A stretch of 64,000 bases of DNA from assembly GCA_017619335.1 (NCBI GenBank), contig JAFZSP010000034.1:24108-88107 (forward strand). The letters run 5' to 3'. Below are positions 9,601-18,388 of the stretch, piece after piece. Every line of letters starts with the position of its first letter. Within the stretch, counting starts at the first letter, position 1. The notes under the pieces are model-generated. The model ran no database searches. It worked only from the letters and a program-made list of their open reading frames with translations, and had not been told where the DNA came from. The stretch is from Bacteroidaceae bacterium (GTDB taxonomy: Bacteria; Bacteroidota; Bacteroidia; Bacteroidales; Bacteroidaceae). Both the position numbers and the translations under genes were made by a program.

Positions 9601-10469
9601 CCAATGTCTATGAGGATGTGGTGGGAGACTATGGCTTCACCAAGTCATACAAATACCATTGCATCGAATATGGCGGCAAGTTCTACTCGATGCCTTCATA
9701 CAGCGCTTTGAAAGAGGATGGCAAGGGGAGTATTTTCCTTAATAGCGGCGACTTTGTAACAATAAAACTCGAGAGTCGCGCCCTCTGGAGAGACGGTGAC
9801 TGGAACACCCTCTGCCTGCCCTTCGCACTCAGTGCCGAGCAGATGGACGCCACGCTGCCAGATGCCGACATCCGCACCCTCAGCAGCGCCTCGTTCGAGA
9901 ACGGCACGCTAACGCTGAACTTCACGGCAAAAGGCGCTATCACCAGTATTGACGCTGGCGTACCTTATATTATACGTTGGGACAAGCCCGATCCGTACAT
10001 CCGGTACTACGCAAACAACGACAATAACAACGCTTCCACCACCTCTGATATCGCCGAACCAACCTTCACCGCCGTCATCCTTGACTTTACTTCGCACGAC
10101 GTGACCTGTGACCTGGGCGACGGTAAGAGCATCGCTTTCACTGGAACCCGCTCCGCCACAACCTTCACTGAAGATGACAAAACGAAGCTGTTCGTGGGCG
10201 CTGAAAACAAGTTGTACTATCCGCTTGCGGATGCCGTTATCAATGCCCAACGCGGGTACTTCCAGCTCGAAGGTCTCGAAGTGGGGACTGCCAACGGAAT
10301 CAAAGGTTTCAACCTCAACCTCGGAGACGACAGCCCCACCCTCGTATCCCTCCCATCAGGGAGAGAGGCAGCTGGCGCTTGGTTTACCCTCGATGGTCGC
10401 CGTCTCGACAGCAAACCCACACGCGCAGGCGTATATATTAATAAAGGTATAAAAGTCGTAGTAAAGTAA
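6609..10469 (+). CDS. Giant secreted surface protein with GLUG repeats and T9SS-like C-terminus (1286 aa)
   Basis: The start MKTIAFTVLTIAALAVGQT gives a signal peptide cleaved near VRA-D. The first 450 residues parallel the 1745 protein: a Calx-beta-like segment (about 30-130), a TITNT block and an FYVSVPFSEI Ig-like segment near residue 371. Two stretches of GLUG-type repeats follow (about 464-644 and 734-964), with motifs such as HFDGNGMTVEDI and GTIEGNGRTV. WNTLCLPF occurs near residue 1065 and the tail is GVYINKGIKVVVK. The two proteins look like an N-terminal duplication that has since diverged by domain swapping. The gene is cotranscribed with 1745 and followed 6 bases later by the microprotein at 10476. 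Secretion by T9SS is inferred from the tail. Confidence 0.8.
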   Translation: MKTIAFTVLTIAALAVGQTVRADQTWTITNTANQIGNNKYAYFTVTRTETDAAETVKYRTVSLTALAGRHYEEQTGELTFKKGEESIKITINELELGSEGALYRYCTPDVSNRHYRFELLDVDNITVLASSDRDLYHNTQYDVYPTTIFKNVLMPFFTDPVKVDDASSGFGQGDQTILLDDFFSQTAPKGYLTKIGTKLAMTFGFQAKEKSDGYQYIQVLVDEGTNYDSGNKDGDVGDINYAHLLAGFGHDPGKKNTSYANYTFPVPGTDEEVIPFGTYDGKWNEYGNTVGRLYSQKIKPGCLHAESGRLLVNSDLYRLFVRFDASGKHDDTWYVKNFKALIQVIDEQNPTVITGDVRLSPGPYTEGSTFYVSVPFSEIVVVPTNANPTISTNWGDLKYHMGSGTNVLVFKGTIGSGLDPTAQLTITGLSGGPVRDLWGNPFTGQDNAINVTFPAQTTPPNWTGTGTKADPYLISDNTALDMLYQCVNVMGTEFGHDGTHPDGYFFKLSKDIKYQLSSSNTPNYNAIGTQDHPFRGHFDGNGMTVEDISIYSSYSYQGLFGYVVGGTLENIILKHPRIVQNQNSSNNSDYAAGIVGCCVGGTIRNCLVYQATVKSSGSHCGAIVGNDDAFQEHNYYRNCYVGGETMTNVFSIKVGEGVLVSGPIMTYTGIGYYRSETLVQLTAPVGKGFDVITVTKDADSSDVTASVLNEDGTSIIMPDYDITVSATYTDLWDVAAGNDGSEDRPYIISNKEGWDALAYAVNRGEDFYQKYFKLSPDFDNSATPVTLMVGNADHAFKGTIEGNGRTVTVNLEDETEDDGCAPIFRTERATIKNLRMAGTIATSGKFAAGFVSHMRRSTLEGCASSVTIISSVQGDGTHGGLVGILDALGYESKLTGCVFDGVICCTAADLTNSCGGLVGWNDGHLGYTTEATIHDCLYAPAAIPDGKYALDATECSTIIRGIPDYPYCVIDITNSYFTEPLGKEQEARKAYPLDTRPANVYEDVVGDYGFTKSYKYHCIEYGGKFYSMPSYSALKEDGKGSIFLNSGDFVTIKLESRALWRDGDWNTLCLPFALSAEQMDATLPDADIRTLSSASFENGTLTLNFTAKGAITSIDAGVPYIIRWDKPDPYIRYYANNDNNNASTTSDIAEPTFTAVILDFTSHDVTCDLGDGKSIAFTGTRSATTFTEDDKTKLFVGAENKLYYPLADAVINAQRGYFQLEGLEVGTANGIKGFNLNLGDDSPTLVSLPSGREAAGAWFTLDGRRLDSKPTRAGVYINKGIKVVVK

Positions 10470-10475
10470 ATAGCA

Positions 10476-10664
10476 ATGAAAAAACAAGCATATCAGCAGC
10501 CCGCAACCTCCGTGGTGCGCGTGGCCTTAGAGAGAATGATTTCACAGAGTAGCACTGTCACCTCCATCATTAGCAACCCTGAGATTGGCTTCGGTGGCGG
10601 CAGCAACCAAGCCGCCCGTGTGAAGGAAATCCTGGATAGTTGTGGTGACGCCTGGGACGAGTAA
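10476..10664 (+). CDS. MKK-Y-P-VV family microprotein (62 aa)
   Basis: The protein begins MKKQAYQQPATSVVRV, then MISQSS, a glycine-rich patch (GFGGGSN) and an acidic end (CGDAWDE). It has no clear signal peptide or membrane segment. Its start lies 6 bases after the stop of the giant surface protein, so it is the last gene of that operon, just before a strong terminator at 10691. Three more members of the family lie at 25940-26140, 41741-41929 and 45779-45952, each 3' of a T9SS-type protein gene. The conserved N-terminus in all four supports it as a real gene. I do not recognise a function. Confidence 0.75.
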   Translation: MKKQAYQQPATSVVRVALERMISQSSTVTSIISNPEIGFGGGSNQAARVKEILDSCGDAWDE

Positions 10665-10690
10665 ATAATCTGGGATTAGTTTTATCAGAC

Positions 10691-10728
10691 AAAGAGGAAG
10701 CCGGGGCTTTTGCCTCGGCTTCCTCTTT
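10691..10728. terminator. Bidirectional intrinsic terminator between convergent genes
   Basis: A 16-bp stem (10691-10706 with 10713-10728; arms AAAGAGGAAGCCGGGG and CCTCGGCTTCCTCTTT, one G-T pair) closes a 6-base loop. It lies between the rightward microprotein operon and the leftward cotH gene and can serve both. Confidence 0.85.
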
Positions 10729-10737
10729 ATCTGATTA

Positions 10738-13275
10738 TCAGTCAATCAGGACCTTCCGGCCGTTGACAATATAGAGACCCGGACGGAGGCCATTGCGGAA
10801 GGTGTCATACGTGGCACCGGATTTCAGCAAGACACCGTTGAGATCATAAACGTTGAAGCGTGTGGGCTGGTCGGAGAGCATGGGGTGCTTCACAACATCA
10901 ATGATGTATGGGTCTGTTTCAGCAGCGCCTTCTGCTTCTGAGTAACCAAAGATTTCCTCATCTGACATCTCGTAGGGCGTCAGTTTGGCGTAGGCGTATG
11001 GCGCACGCTTGGCCAACCAAGCACGAGCCTGCTTGGCGTTCTGTTCATAATCAGTATAGTCCTTGTCCACATCTTGTGATCCCCACCAGGACCACGTCGA
11101 GAATTGGATATTATTGTTATTCTCCAAGGAAGGACGGGCGTAGGCGTAGTATTCATCCACGAAGTCCAGCAAAGCCTGGAAATGCAGACGCATGAAACGT
11201 GTCCAGACCTTATACATGGCGCGATCCACAGCCTCACCCGTGTTCTGGCGCAGTCGTTTCAGGAAAGTGGTGGCTTCCATGCTCTTGCCAGACCAGAAGT
11301 TGGCAGTGGCTTCACTCTGGTAGTAATTGTGTGCGCCCTCGTAACCGTATGCCCAATCCAGATCCCACACGGGGCCGAACTTCAACTTGCAAGTGTCCTC
11401 CAGCACATCTTCACAATACATGTAGGTACTCTTCGGGTGCATCAGTTCATAGTTCAGAATCAGCTCATTGGTCATCAGGAAACGGGCCATGGATTCCACA
11501 TCCACGATATCATCGATATCCATGCCTTTCTGCACACGGTAGGCAAGAGTGTCCATGCGTACTTTGATATCTTCCCAACCCCATTCTGTGGTTTCTGAGA
11601 AGTCGGGCTCTTTCACATTGACGGGAATGCTGTAGGGTTTGGTCTTGAATTTATAGACCTCGTCATAATAAGAGTCCAGTTCAATGAGGCAGGCATAGGT
11701 CTCGTCTTCGATGTCAATACTGTTATTGGAGAGTCCCACCTTCTCTGTGAAGTTGTAACTGCCCCAGTATTCCCCGTTCATATAAAGTTCCACAGGAATG
11801 ATATGGTTGGCACCATCAGCTTGAGCCATTCCTGCCACCTGCATACCGATGGCGTTGGACAGCATGGAACCGCGTTGACGGTTGCTCAGAAGGACCCAAC
11901 TCCTACCCTTCTTCAATCCTAATGGCTTCTGCTTCTCTTCAAACTTCAGACGATAGGGATTCTTAGAGTACGAATTGCTGCTCCAACTGGAATTGCCTCG
12001 TCCCTTGATCTCAACTGGCGTGGCTTCCATAGACGGGAAAAGACCAGCTCCGTCAATCGTAATGGTGGCCGGGATGTATTCTGTCTTGCTGTACACATAG
12101 TCATAACCATTCAAATCAATGGAGACTGTGGGCACGTTTTCCACCTCATCCACCAGGAAGTCTATTTCTGCCTCATACTCATGGCCAAAAGGAACCAGTA
12201 CGTAGGCGTATTCAGCAGGAGTGCCCTCATGTTCATCCAGGGTCACTTCATAGAGCTTCAGCTCTGCGACGCAGAAGTAATTCTTATAGGTGGCAGACGT
12301 CTGCACCAGGCGGAAACGGCTGTAAGGCTCCTTGAACTCAATGACTTCCGAGGTGTTCGTGGCACCTTGTGAAGTATCCAGTCCATTCTCTTCGGAGAAG
12401 ATGTTAACATCTTCCCACGTCTCTCCATCCGTGCTGACTTGCAGGACCAGTTCTCTTGGAGAGCGGGCCCCTGTGTCGGAGCGGTTCGTAATGACATACT
12501 GCAAGTTATGCACAGCCTCTGGCAAGGTGATTTCGATGAAGGCATTCTGATCTTCCGGCAGTTTCTCGTATGCACCGCTGCCCCAGGTAGAATGGAAGAA
12601 TGTACCGGGGTCATCGTCAATGATTTTGTCCAGTCCCTCACGGTCGGGATAGTTGGTGGGAGCATTGGTAGAGAGCATTTCTTCTGTGAGCTCGATGGCG
12701 GTGAGGATGGTATCCACGGCATCGATTTCAGCAGGCTTGACTTCTATCTCCTTGAAAGTCTTGATATTCGGATAGGCCACGGTGAGCGTTCTCTTGCGGT
12801 CAAAATCCACGGGCGTCACTTTACTGATGACTCGTGTGAAGTCTTCTGTATAGACGTGAGCGCGCTTGTCGGAGAGCTTGATGGAAGGCGTCAGCCATTT
12901 GGTGATGCTGGGTGAGGTGCCGCTGATATGATTCCCCACAATCTCGCAGTCAACATCTGCTATGAGGTTATGGTTGAACTTGTCATTGAATTTGAAGGAA
13001 GTGATAACGGGTTCCTTAATCTGGAGCTGATGGTTCCAGAAGAGGATGCTGTCGAGAGGATAGCTGATGGTCTGTCCGTTCACACCCGTGACGACGAGGG
13101 AGTCATCCACTTCGGAGATATCGGCCAACAGGTCACGGGGAATAATATAGAGACTTCCGTCTTTCAGCTGAACAAACACGGTGTCGGAGGTGTTGACATC
13201 GTCTTGTGCTGACATTTCAGCAGGCATCAAAAAGGCGCCACAAATGATGGCAAAAAGGGGTAAAAAATGCTTCAT
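10738..13275 (-). CDS. Secreted CotH kinase-family protein with F5/8 type C domain and T9SS-like tail (845 aa)
   Basis: The N-terminus MKHFLPLFAIICGAF is a signal peptide cleaved near MSA-Q. A segment at about 200-345 has discoidin (F5/8 type C) features, with NYPDREGLDKIIDDDPGTFF and a SRFRLVQT strand. The CotH domain spans roughly 395-720 and shows VEIKGRGNSSW, NPYRLKFEEKQKPLGL, the NYELMHPKSTYMY stretch and the acidic FGPVWDLDWAYG motif that belongs to the catalytic metal site of the family. The tail GLYIVNGRKVLID matches the T9SS-like ends of the other surface proteins here. CotH proteins are atypical protein kinases in spore coats; secreted Bacteroidota members are common and their substrates are unknown. 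Unlike the other surface genes, it has no microprotein behind it. Confidence 0.85.
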   Translation of the reverse strand: MKHFLPLFAIICGAFLMPAEMSAQDDVNTSDTVFVQLKDGSLYIIPRDLLADISEVDDSLVVTGVNGQTISYPLDSILFWNHQLQIKEPVITSFKFNDKFNHNLIADVDCEIVGNHISGTSPSITKWLTPSIKLSDKRAHVYTEDFTRVISKVTPVDFDRKRTLTVAYPNIKTFKEIEVKPAEIDAVDTILTAIELTEEMLSTNAPTNYPDREGLDKIIDDDPGTFFHSTWGSGAYEKLPEDQNAFIEITLPEAVHNLQYVITNRSDTGARSPRELVLQVSTDGETWEDVNIFSEENGLDTSQGATNTSEVIEFKEPYSRFRLVQTSATYKNYFCVAELKLYEVTLDEHEGTPAEYAYVLVPFGHEYEAEIDFLVDEVENVPTVSIDLNGYDYVYSKTEYIPATITIDGAGLFPSMEATPVEIKGRGNSSWSSNSYSKNPYRLKFEEKQKPLGLKKGRSWVLLSNRQRGSMLSNAIGMQVAGMAQADGANHIIPVELYMNGEYWGSYNFTEKVGLSNNSIDIEDETYACLIELDSYYDEVYKFKTKPYSIPVNVKEPDFSETTEWGWEDIKVRMDTLAYRVQKGMDIDDIVDVESMARFLMTNELILNYELMHPKSTYMYCEDVLEDTCKLKFGPVWDLDWAYGYEGAHNYYQSEATANFWSGKSMEATTFLKRLRQNTGEAVDRAMYKVWTRFMRLHFQALLDFVDEYYAYARPSLENNNNIQFSTWSWWGSQDVDKDYTDYEQNAKQARAWLAKRAPYAYAKLTPYEMSDEEIFGYSEAEGAAETDPYIIDVVKHPMLSDQPTRFNVYDLNGVLLKSGATYDTFRNGLRPGLYIVNGRKVLID

Positions 13276-13303
13276 AAGTATGCTTTTGTTTCATTTTTCG
13301 GGG

Positions 13304-13333
13304 CAAAGATAGGTATAATCCTTCAACCTTCAA
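13304..13333 (-). promoter_or_regulatory. Promoter for cotH-family gene
   Basis: The minus strand reads TATCTTTG at 13311-13304 with TTG at 13333-13331, a 19-base spacer. This fits the Bacteroidota consensus and lies about 29 bases upstream of the ATG at 13275. Confidence 0.7.
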
Positions 13334-13372
13334 GCCTTTTTCCCTTAAATTGTCTAAAAAAGCGGCAAAAAG

Positions 13373-13404
13373 TTTGCTTTTGAGCCTCCAAATGACTACT
13401 TTTG
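13373..13404 (+). promoter_or_regulatory. Promoter for the Crp/Fnr-family gene
   Basis: TTTG at 13373-13376, a 20-base spacer and TACTTTTG at 13397-13404 match the consensus exactly. The leader to the ATG at 13424 is only about 13 bases. Confidence 0.8.
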
Positions 13405-13423
13405 CTCCGCAAATAGAGCAAAA

Positions 13424-14116
13424 ATGGAGCAAACGATGTATGATACCATCCTTGGACTGCCTCTTTTTCAGGGACTCAGTCACTCGGATCTCACCCGCAT
13501 CCTGGAATCGACCCGCTTGCAGTTCGAAACCGTTGCGGAGGGCGATGTCTTGTTGCAGCAGGGACAGCAGTGCACGGGACTGACTTTCATCATCAGCGGC
13601 ACCATCAATGCACGCACCGCCTCGGCAGACAACCGCTGGAGCGTGGATGAAGAGTTGTCTGGACAGATGGTCTTGGGAATGGACGTACTGTATGGAAGCA
13701 CCCGCACCCATCGTCAGACGGTCACGGCCCTCACTCCCACGCGCGTACTTTATTTAAATAAGCGCACCGTGGCTGCTTTCATCAGCTACTTTGAGGTCTT
13801 CCGTCTGAACGTCCTCAACTTATTGACCACCTCCGCAGTGCGTCGGGATCAGTTGAACTGGTTGCCACCAGCTACCACGCTGGAAGGTCTCATTATTGAT
13901 TTCATGCGACGTCACCTGACCCGTCCTGCCGGTCACAAGCGGTTCAACATCTCCCAGCGTGTGCTCGGAAGCTATCTCAGAGAGGACTACCGTTATGTAG
14001 CACGAGCCCTTCAGAACCTGAAAGACAAGCACTTGCTCACCACCGAGCGGCGTCTCATTGATATCCCTGCCTTCGAGCTCCTGCTCACGAGCACTGCCAC
14101 CATCACCAATAGCTAA
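13424..14116 (+). CDS. Crp/Fnr-family transcription regulator (230 aa)
   Basis: The protein has an N-terminal cyclic-nucleotide-binding-like beta-roll (about 8-125; LFQGLSHSDLTRILES, VAEGDVLLQQGQ, FIISGTI) and a C-terminal winged helix (about 150-220; FNISQRVLGSYLREDYRYVARALQNL). No cysteines appear in a pattern that would suggest an FNR iron-sulfur cluster. The usual cAMP-site signature RxS after the glycine is not seen, so the effector may differ. The M3 peptidase gene begins 19 bases downstream and may be cotranscribed. Targets are unknown. Confidence 0.88.
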   Translation: MEQTMYDTILGLPLFQGLSHSDLTRILESTRLQFETVAEGDVLLQQGQQCTGLTFIISGTINARTASADNRWSVDEELSGQMVLGMDVLYGSTRTHRQTVTALTPTRVLYLNKRTVAAFISYFEVFRLNVLNLLTTSAVRRDQLNWLPPATTLEGLIIDFMRRHLTRPAGHKRFNISQRVLGSYLREDYRYVARALQNLKDKHLLTTERRLIDIPAFELLLTSTATITNS

Positions 14117-14135
14117 ATCACAAAATATCAACATT

Positions 14136-16172
14136 TTGGAACGTCAGAATCCCTTTTATACCAAACACTACGCCACGCCCCACGAGACGGCGCCCTTTGA
14201 CCAGATCCGCTTGGAGGATTATGAGCCGGCGATGCTAGAAGGCATCCGTCAGGACGACGCTTTCATCCAGGGCATCCTGGACAACCCCGAGGCTCCGTCC
14301 TTTGACAACACCGTGGCGGTGACCTCACCCGACGACCTGCTGGAGCGCGTCACAAAGGTCTTCTTCAACTTGCTCTCTGCCCAGACCAACGATGAGATGG
14401 ATGCGCTGGCACAAAAGATGTCGCCGATTCTTACAGAGCACGCCAACAATATCATGTTCAACCCGCGCTTCTTCCAGCGCGTGAAGGCGGTCTATGAGAA
14501 TCACGGATCACTCACTCCCGAGGAAGAGACCCTGTTAGAGAAATCCTACGACGGGTTCATCCGTGCCGGCGCAGCATTGGACGAGGAGCACAAGAACCGC
14601 CTCCGTGAAATCAACGCCGAGCTGGCTCAACTGACGCTTCAATTCTCACAGAATAACTTAAAGGATACCAACGCCTTCCAACTCCATATTACCGACGAGC
14701 AGCAGTTGAACGGTCTGCCCGATTCGTCCCGTGAGGCAGCAGCATTGGCAGCAAAGGAAGCCGGTAAAGAGGGCTGGCTCTTCACCCTGCACGCCCCGTC
14801 CTACGGTCCCTTCATGACCTACGCTGACGACCGCGAGCTCCGCCGTCAGATGTATTTGGCCAAGAACACCATCTGCATCAAAGCAGACGAGTTCAACAAC
14901 ACAGAGATTGTCCGTCGCATCGTCAACCTGCGCCTGGAGCGGGCACAACTGCTTGGTTACCGCTGTCACGCCGATTATGTCCTGAAGAACCGCATGGCAG
15001 AATCCGTGGAAAACGTGAACCGACTGATGGATCAGCTCTTGGAGGCCTACATGGAACCGGCCCGCCGTGAGATGCAGGAGATTGCTGACCTCGCTCGCCT
15101 ACAACAGGGTCAAGACTTCCAACTAATGCCTTGGGACTTCTCCTATTACGGTCACAAACTGAAGATGCAACGTTTCAATATCGATGCAGAAATGCTCCGA
15201 CCCTACTTCGAGCTGGCTCGTGTCAAGGAGGGCGTCTTCGGTCTGGCCACCAAACTTTACGGCATCACCTTCCGCGAGAACAAGGAAATTCCCGTCTATC
15301 ACCCCGACGTCACTGCCTACGAGGTGCTGGACGAAGACGGAACGTTCCTTGCAGTCCTTTACACCGACTTCTTCCCCCGCAGCAGCAAACAGGCCGGTGC
15401 CTGGATGACATCCTATAAAGACCAGTGGATCAGCAAGGAAGACGGCAACAGCCGTCCTCACGTCTCCTTGGTGATGAACTTCACCAAGCCCACAGAGACC
15501 AAGCCCGCACTGTTGACGCTGGGAGAGGTGGAGACCTTCCTCCACGAATTCGGACACGCCCTGCACGGCATCTTTGCCAACACGCGCTTTGCCGCACTCT
15601 CCGGCACGAACGTCTATTGGGACTTCGTGGAACTGCCCTCGCAGTTCATGGAGAACTTTGCAGTGGAGCCGGCTTTCCTCAACACCTTCGCCCGTCACTA
15701 TCAGACTGGCGAGCCTATCCCGCAGGAACTGCTGGACCGCATCGTGCAGAGCCGCAACTTCAACGTGGCCTACGCCTGCATCCGGCAAGTCAGTTTCTGC
15801 CTCTTGGACTTGGCATTCTACACGTTGGAGCAGCCCTTTGAGGGTGATCTTCAAGAGTTTGAGAACCGCGCTTGGAGCCGTGCACAGCTCTTCGACCCGG
15901 TGCCGGGAACTTGTATGACAGTACAGTTCAGCCACATCATGTCTGGCGGCTATTCCGCTGGTTATTACAGTTATAAGTGGGCCGAGGTGCTGGACGCCGA
16001 TGCATTCTCTGTCTTCCAGCAGGCTGGCATTTTCGATCGCGAGACGGCACAGCGCTTCCGTGACTGCATCCTCTCCCGCGGCGGCACCGAACACCCGATG
16101 ACCCTTTACCGCCGCTTCCGTGGTGGTGAACCAACAATTGACGCTTTACTCAAAAGAAACGGTATCAAATAA
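14136..16172 (+). CDS. dcp: M3-family zinc metallopeptidase (peptidyl-dipeptidase Dcp / oligopeptidase A type)
   Basis: The family N-terminus (NPFYTKHYATPHETAPFDQI) begins just after 14136, and no ATG is available nearby. I chose the TTG at 14136, after the Crp-family stop; the frame is also open upstream inside that gene. The product of 678 aa has the usual length. The zinc motif HEFGHALHG lies near residue 470 and is followed by ELPSQFMENFA, the typical glutamate-bearing segment of M3 peptidases. The enzyme cleaves oligopeptides or C-terminal dipeptides in the cytoplasm (no signal peptide at this start). The dCMP deaminase gene starts 3 bases downstream, so they form an operon. Dcp versus PrlC specificity cannot be decided here. 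Confidence 0.88.
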   Translation: MERQNPFYTKHYATPHETAPFDQIRLEDYEPAMLEGIRQDDAFIQGILDNPEAPSFDNTVAVTSPDDLLERVTKVFFNLLSAQTNDEMDALAQKMSPILTEHANNIMFNPRFFQRVKAVYENHGSLTPEEETLLEKSYDGFIRAGAALDEEHKNRLREINAELAQLTLQFSQNNLKDTNAFQLHITDEQQLNGLPDSSREAAALAAKEAGKEGWLFTLHAPSYGPFMTYADDRELRRQMYLAKNTICIKADEFNNTEIVRRIVNLRLERAQLLGYRCHADYVLKNRMAESVENVNRLMDQLLEAYMEPARREMQEIADLARLQQGQDFQLMPWDFSYYGHKLKMQRFNIDAEMLRPYFELARVKEGVFGLATKLYGITFRENKEIPVYHPDVTAYEVLDEDGTFLAVLYTDFFPRSSKQAGAWMTSYKDQWISKEDGNSRPHVSLVMNFTKPTETKPALLTLGEVETFLHEFGHALHGIFANTRFAALSGTNVYWDFVELPSQFMENFAVEPAFLNTFARHYQTGEPIPQELLDRIVQSRNFNVAYACIRQVSFCLLDLAFYTLEQPFEGDLQEFENRAWSRAQLFDPVPGTCMTVQFSHIMSGGYSAGYYSYKWAEVLDADAFSVFQQAGIFDRETAQRFRDCILSRGGTEHPMTLYRRFRGGEPTIDALLKRNGIK

Positions 16173-16175
16173 ATA

Positions 16176-16631
16176 ATGGAAACAACAGAAACCCACAATT
16201 CAAATAAGAACAAATCGGTTCTTGACCAGCGCTACTTGCGCATGGCACGCATTTGGAGTGAGAACAGCTACTGCATCCGCCGACAGGTGGGAGCACTTGT
16301 CGTCAAGGACAAGATGATTATCTCCGACGGTTACAACGGCACGCCCTCCGGATTTGAAAACATCTGCGAGGACGAGAACAACGTCACCAAATCCTACGTT
16401 CTCCATGCCGAGGCCAACGCCATCACAAAGATTGCCCGCTCAGGCAACAACTCCGAAGGCGCCACACTCTATGTCACTGATTCTCCGTGCATAGAGTGTG
16501 CCAAACTCATCATCCAATCCGGTATCCGTCGCGTCATTTATGCCCGCGAGTACCGTCTGACAGACGGCGTGGACCTGCTCCGCCGTGCCGGAATCGAAGT
16601 CCAGTGTCTCCCCATTCCCGGATACGAATAA
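16176..16631 (+). CDS. dCMP deaminase family protein (151 aa)
   Basis: This zinc deaminase has the HAEAN motif near residue 77 (histidine ligand and catalytic glutamate) and PCIECAK near residue 104 (two cysteine ligands). The N-terminal YLRMARIWSENSYCIRRQVG block and YNGTPSG are typical of deoxycytidylate deaminases of the ComEB type, which make dUMP for thymidylate synthesis. The gene lies 3 bases after the M3 peptidase and 16 bases before the S41 protease gene, so the three are probably cotranscribed. A role in nucleotide supply is family knowledge, not shown by context. Confidence 0.88.
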   Translation: METTETHNSNKNKSVLDQRYLRMARIWSENSYCIRRQVGALVVKDKMIISDGYNGTPSGFENICEDENNVTKSYVLHAEANAITKIARSGNNSEGATLYVTDSPCIECAKLIIQSGIRRVIYAREYRLTDGVDLLRRAGIEVQCLPIPGYE

Positions 16632-16647
16632 AGATAACCCTTTCACA

Positions 16648-18384
16648 ATGAACACCAAATCCCGTCTCGTTCCCCTTCTCCTGGCTGTCTCCGTGATCGC
16701 AGGCATTGCCATCGGGGCATTCTATTCCAATCACTTCTCGGGTAATCGCCTGAACATCATCAACACAGGCAGCAACAAACTCAACTACCTGTTGCAAATC
16801 ATTGACAATAACTATGTTGACACGGTCAATATGAACAACCTCGTGGAAGATGCCATGCCGCAAATCCTCTCCGAGCTGGATCCTCACAGTAGTTACATCG
16901 GTGCCGCCGACGCAGAGGAAAGCGTGGAAGACTTGCGCGGCAGTTTCTCTGGAATTGGCGTGCGGTTCACGGTGCAGAAGGACACCGTCAACGTGATGAA
17001 TGTCATCAAGGGAGGCCCGTCGGAGAAAGTGGGCATCCTGGCCGGAGACCGCATTGTGGCAGCCGACGACAGCTCGCTCATCGGAATGGAGAACAGGGCC
17101 ATTATGAAGCGGTTGCGCGGTCCCAAGAACTCAAAGGTCCGGCTCACCATCCACCGTCACGGGCACAAGGAACCGCTTTCCTTTGTGGTCGTGCGCGGTG
17201 ACGTCCCCGTGGAGAGCGTGGATAGTTACTTCATGCTCAGCGATCACACCGGTTACATCTCCATCGAGAGCTTCGGCGAAAACACCTATCCGGAGATGCT
17301 CGTGGCGCTGGCCCAACTGAGTATGCAGGGCATGGAACAGCTCATCATTGATCTGCGAGGCAATCGCGGCGGCTATATGCAGACGGCCATCCAGATGGTG
17401 AATGAGTTCCTGCCAGATCATCAGCTCATTGTCTATACCGAAGGCCGCAAGTCACCGCGTGAAGAATACCGGACCGACGGTCGAGGAGCATTCCAGAAAC
17501 TACCGCTGATTGTCCTGCTGGACGAGGGTTCGGCTTCGGCTTCAGAAATCTTTGCAGGAGCAGTTCAAGACAACGACCGCGGAACCATTATCGGGCGACG
17601 TTCATTTGGCAAGGGACTGGTGCAGCAACCCATTGAGTTCAAGGACGGTAGCATCGTCCGGTTGACCATAGCCCGCTACTACACGCCTTCTGGCCGCTGC
17701 ATCCAGAAGCCCTACGTGAAAGGGCACGGTGAGGAGTATGAGAACGACCTCATGGCCCGCTACGAACGCGGCGAGTTCTTCTCGGCAGACAGCATTCATC
17801 AGGATGGTCCCGAGTACAAGACCCGTCTCGGACGCACCGTTTTTGGAGGCGGTGGCATCATGCCGGATATCTTCATCCCGGAAGACACCACGCTCTATAC
17901 CTCTTACTATAAAGAGGCTGTCTATACAGGACTGACCATCCAGTACGCCTTCCTCTTCACCGACCAGAACCGCCAGCAGTTGAACCGCCTCACCTCGGTG
18001 GAAGAATTGACCAAGTGGCTCCGTCGTCAGAACCTCACTGAGCGATTCGCCCGCTATGCCGAGGAACACGGCTTGCGGCGCCGCAACCTGATGCTCCAGC
18101 GCAGCGCTCCGCTCTTTGAACGCAACCTGATCAGCAACATTATCTATGACGCTCAGGATCAGTCTGCTCGCCTGCAGTACCTTAGTGAAGAAGACCCCGC
18201 CATCCTCCGGGCCATCGAACTGTTCAAGGCAGGAGAGTCATTCCCCAAAGCGCCTGAAGAGGCCGACAAGAAAGATGACAAGAAAGTGGCAGCTTGGCAG
18301 CAGACAGCAGGCACAGTGCACCCTGCGGCTGGCGAGGCGCGTCCCGCCGTCCTGCCGACTCGCCTTGTGCGTCTTGACGCATGA
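16648..18384 (+). CDS. C-terminal processing peptidase, S41 family, with PDZ domain (578 aa)
   Basis: I start at ATG 16648 (MNTKSRLVPLLLAVSVIAG), because the upstream part of the frame overlaps the deaminase gene. Residues 5-27 form a signal or membrane anchor, placing the enzyme in the periplasm. A PDZ domain (about 85-175; GSFSGIGVRFTV, GGPSEKVGILAGD) precedes the S41 core with DLRGNRGG, the serine-bearing GSASASEIFAGAVQDN and the lysine-bearing RRSFGKGLVQ, forming the Ser-Lys dyad region. It trims C-termini of exported proteins. The C-terminal 80 residues are charged and probably flexible. A palindrome array begins 5 bases after the stop. Confidence 0.9.
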   Translation: MNTKSRLVPLLLAVSVIAGIAIGAFYSNHFSGNRLNIINTGSNKLNYLLQIIDNNYVDTVNMNNLVEDAMPQILSELDPHSSYIGAADAEESVEDLRGSFSGIGVRFTVQKDTVNVMNVIKGGPSEKVGILAGDRIVAADDSSLIGMENRAIMKRLRGPKNSKVRLTIHRHGHKEPLSFVVVRGDVPVESVDSYFMLSDHTGYISIESFGENTYPEMLVALAQLSMQGMEQLIIDLRGNRGGYMQTAIQMVNEFLPDHQLIVYTEGRKSPREEYRTDGRGAFQKLPLIVLLDEGSASASEIFAGAVQDNDRGTIIGRRSFGKGLVQQPIEFKDGSIVRLTIARYYTPSGRCIQKPYVKGHGEEYENDLMARYERGEFFSADSIHQDGPEYKTRLGRTVFGGGGIMPDIFIPEDTTLYTSYYKEAVYTGLTIQYAFLFTDQNRQQLNRLTSVEELTKWLRRQNLTERFARYAEEHGLRRRNLMLQRSAPLFERNLISNIIYDAQDQSARLQYLSEEDPAILRAIELFKAGESFPKAPEEADKKDDKKVAAWQQTAGTVHPAAGEARPAVLPTRLVRLDA

Positions 18385-18388
18385 ACTT

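Noticed and set aside
10475..10738. A fifth microprotein behind the cotH-family gene
   Set aside because: The space downstream of cotH is occupied by the terminator and the opposite-strand microprotein; no MKK-Y-P frame is seen on the minus strand.
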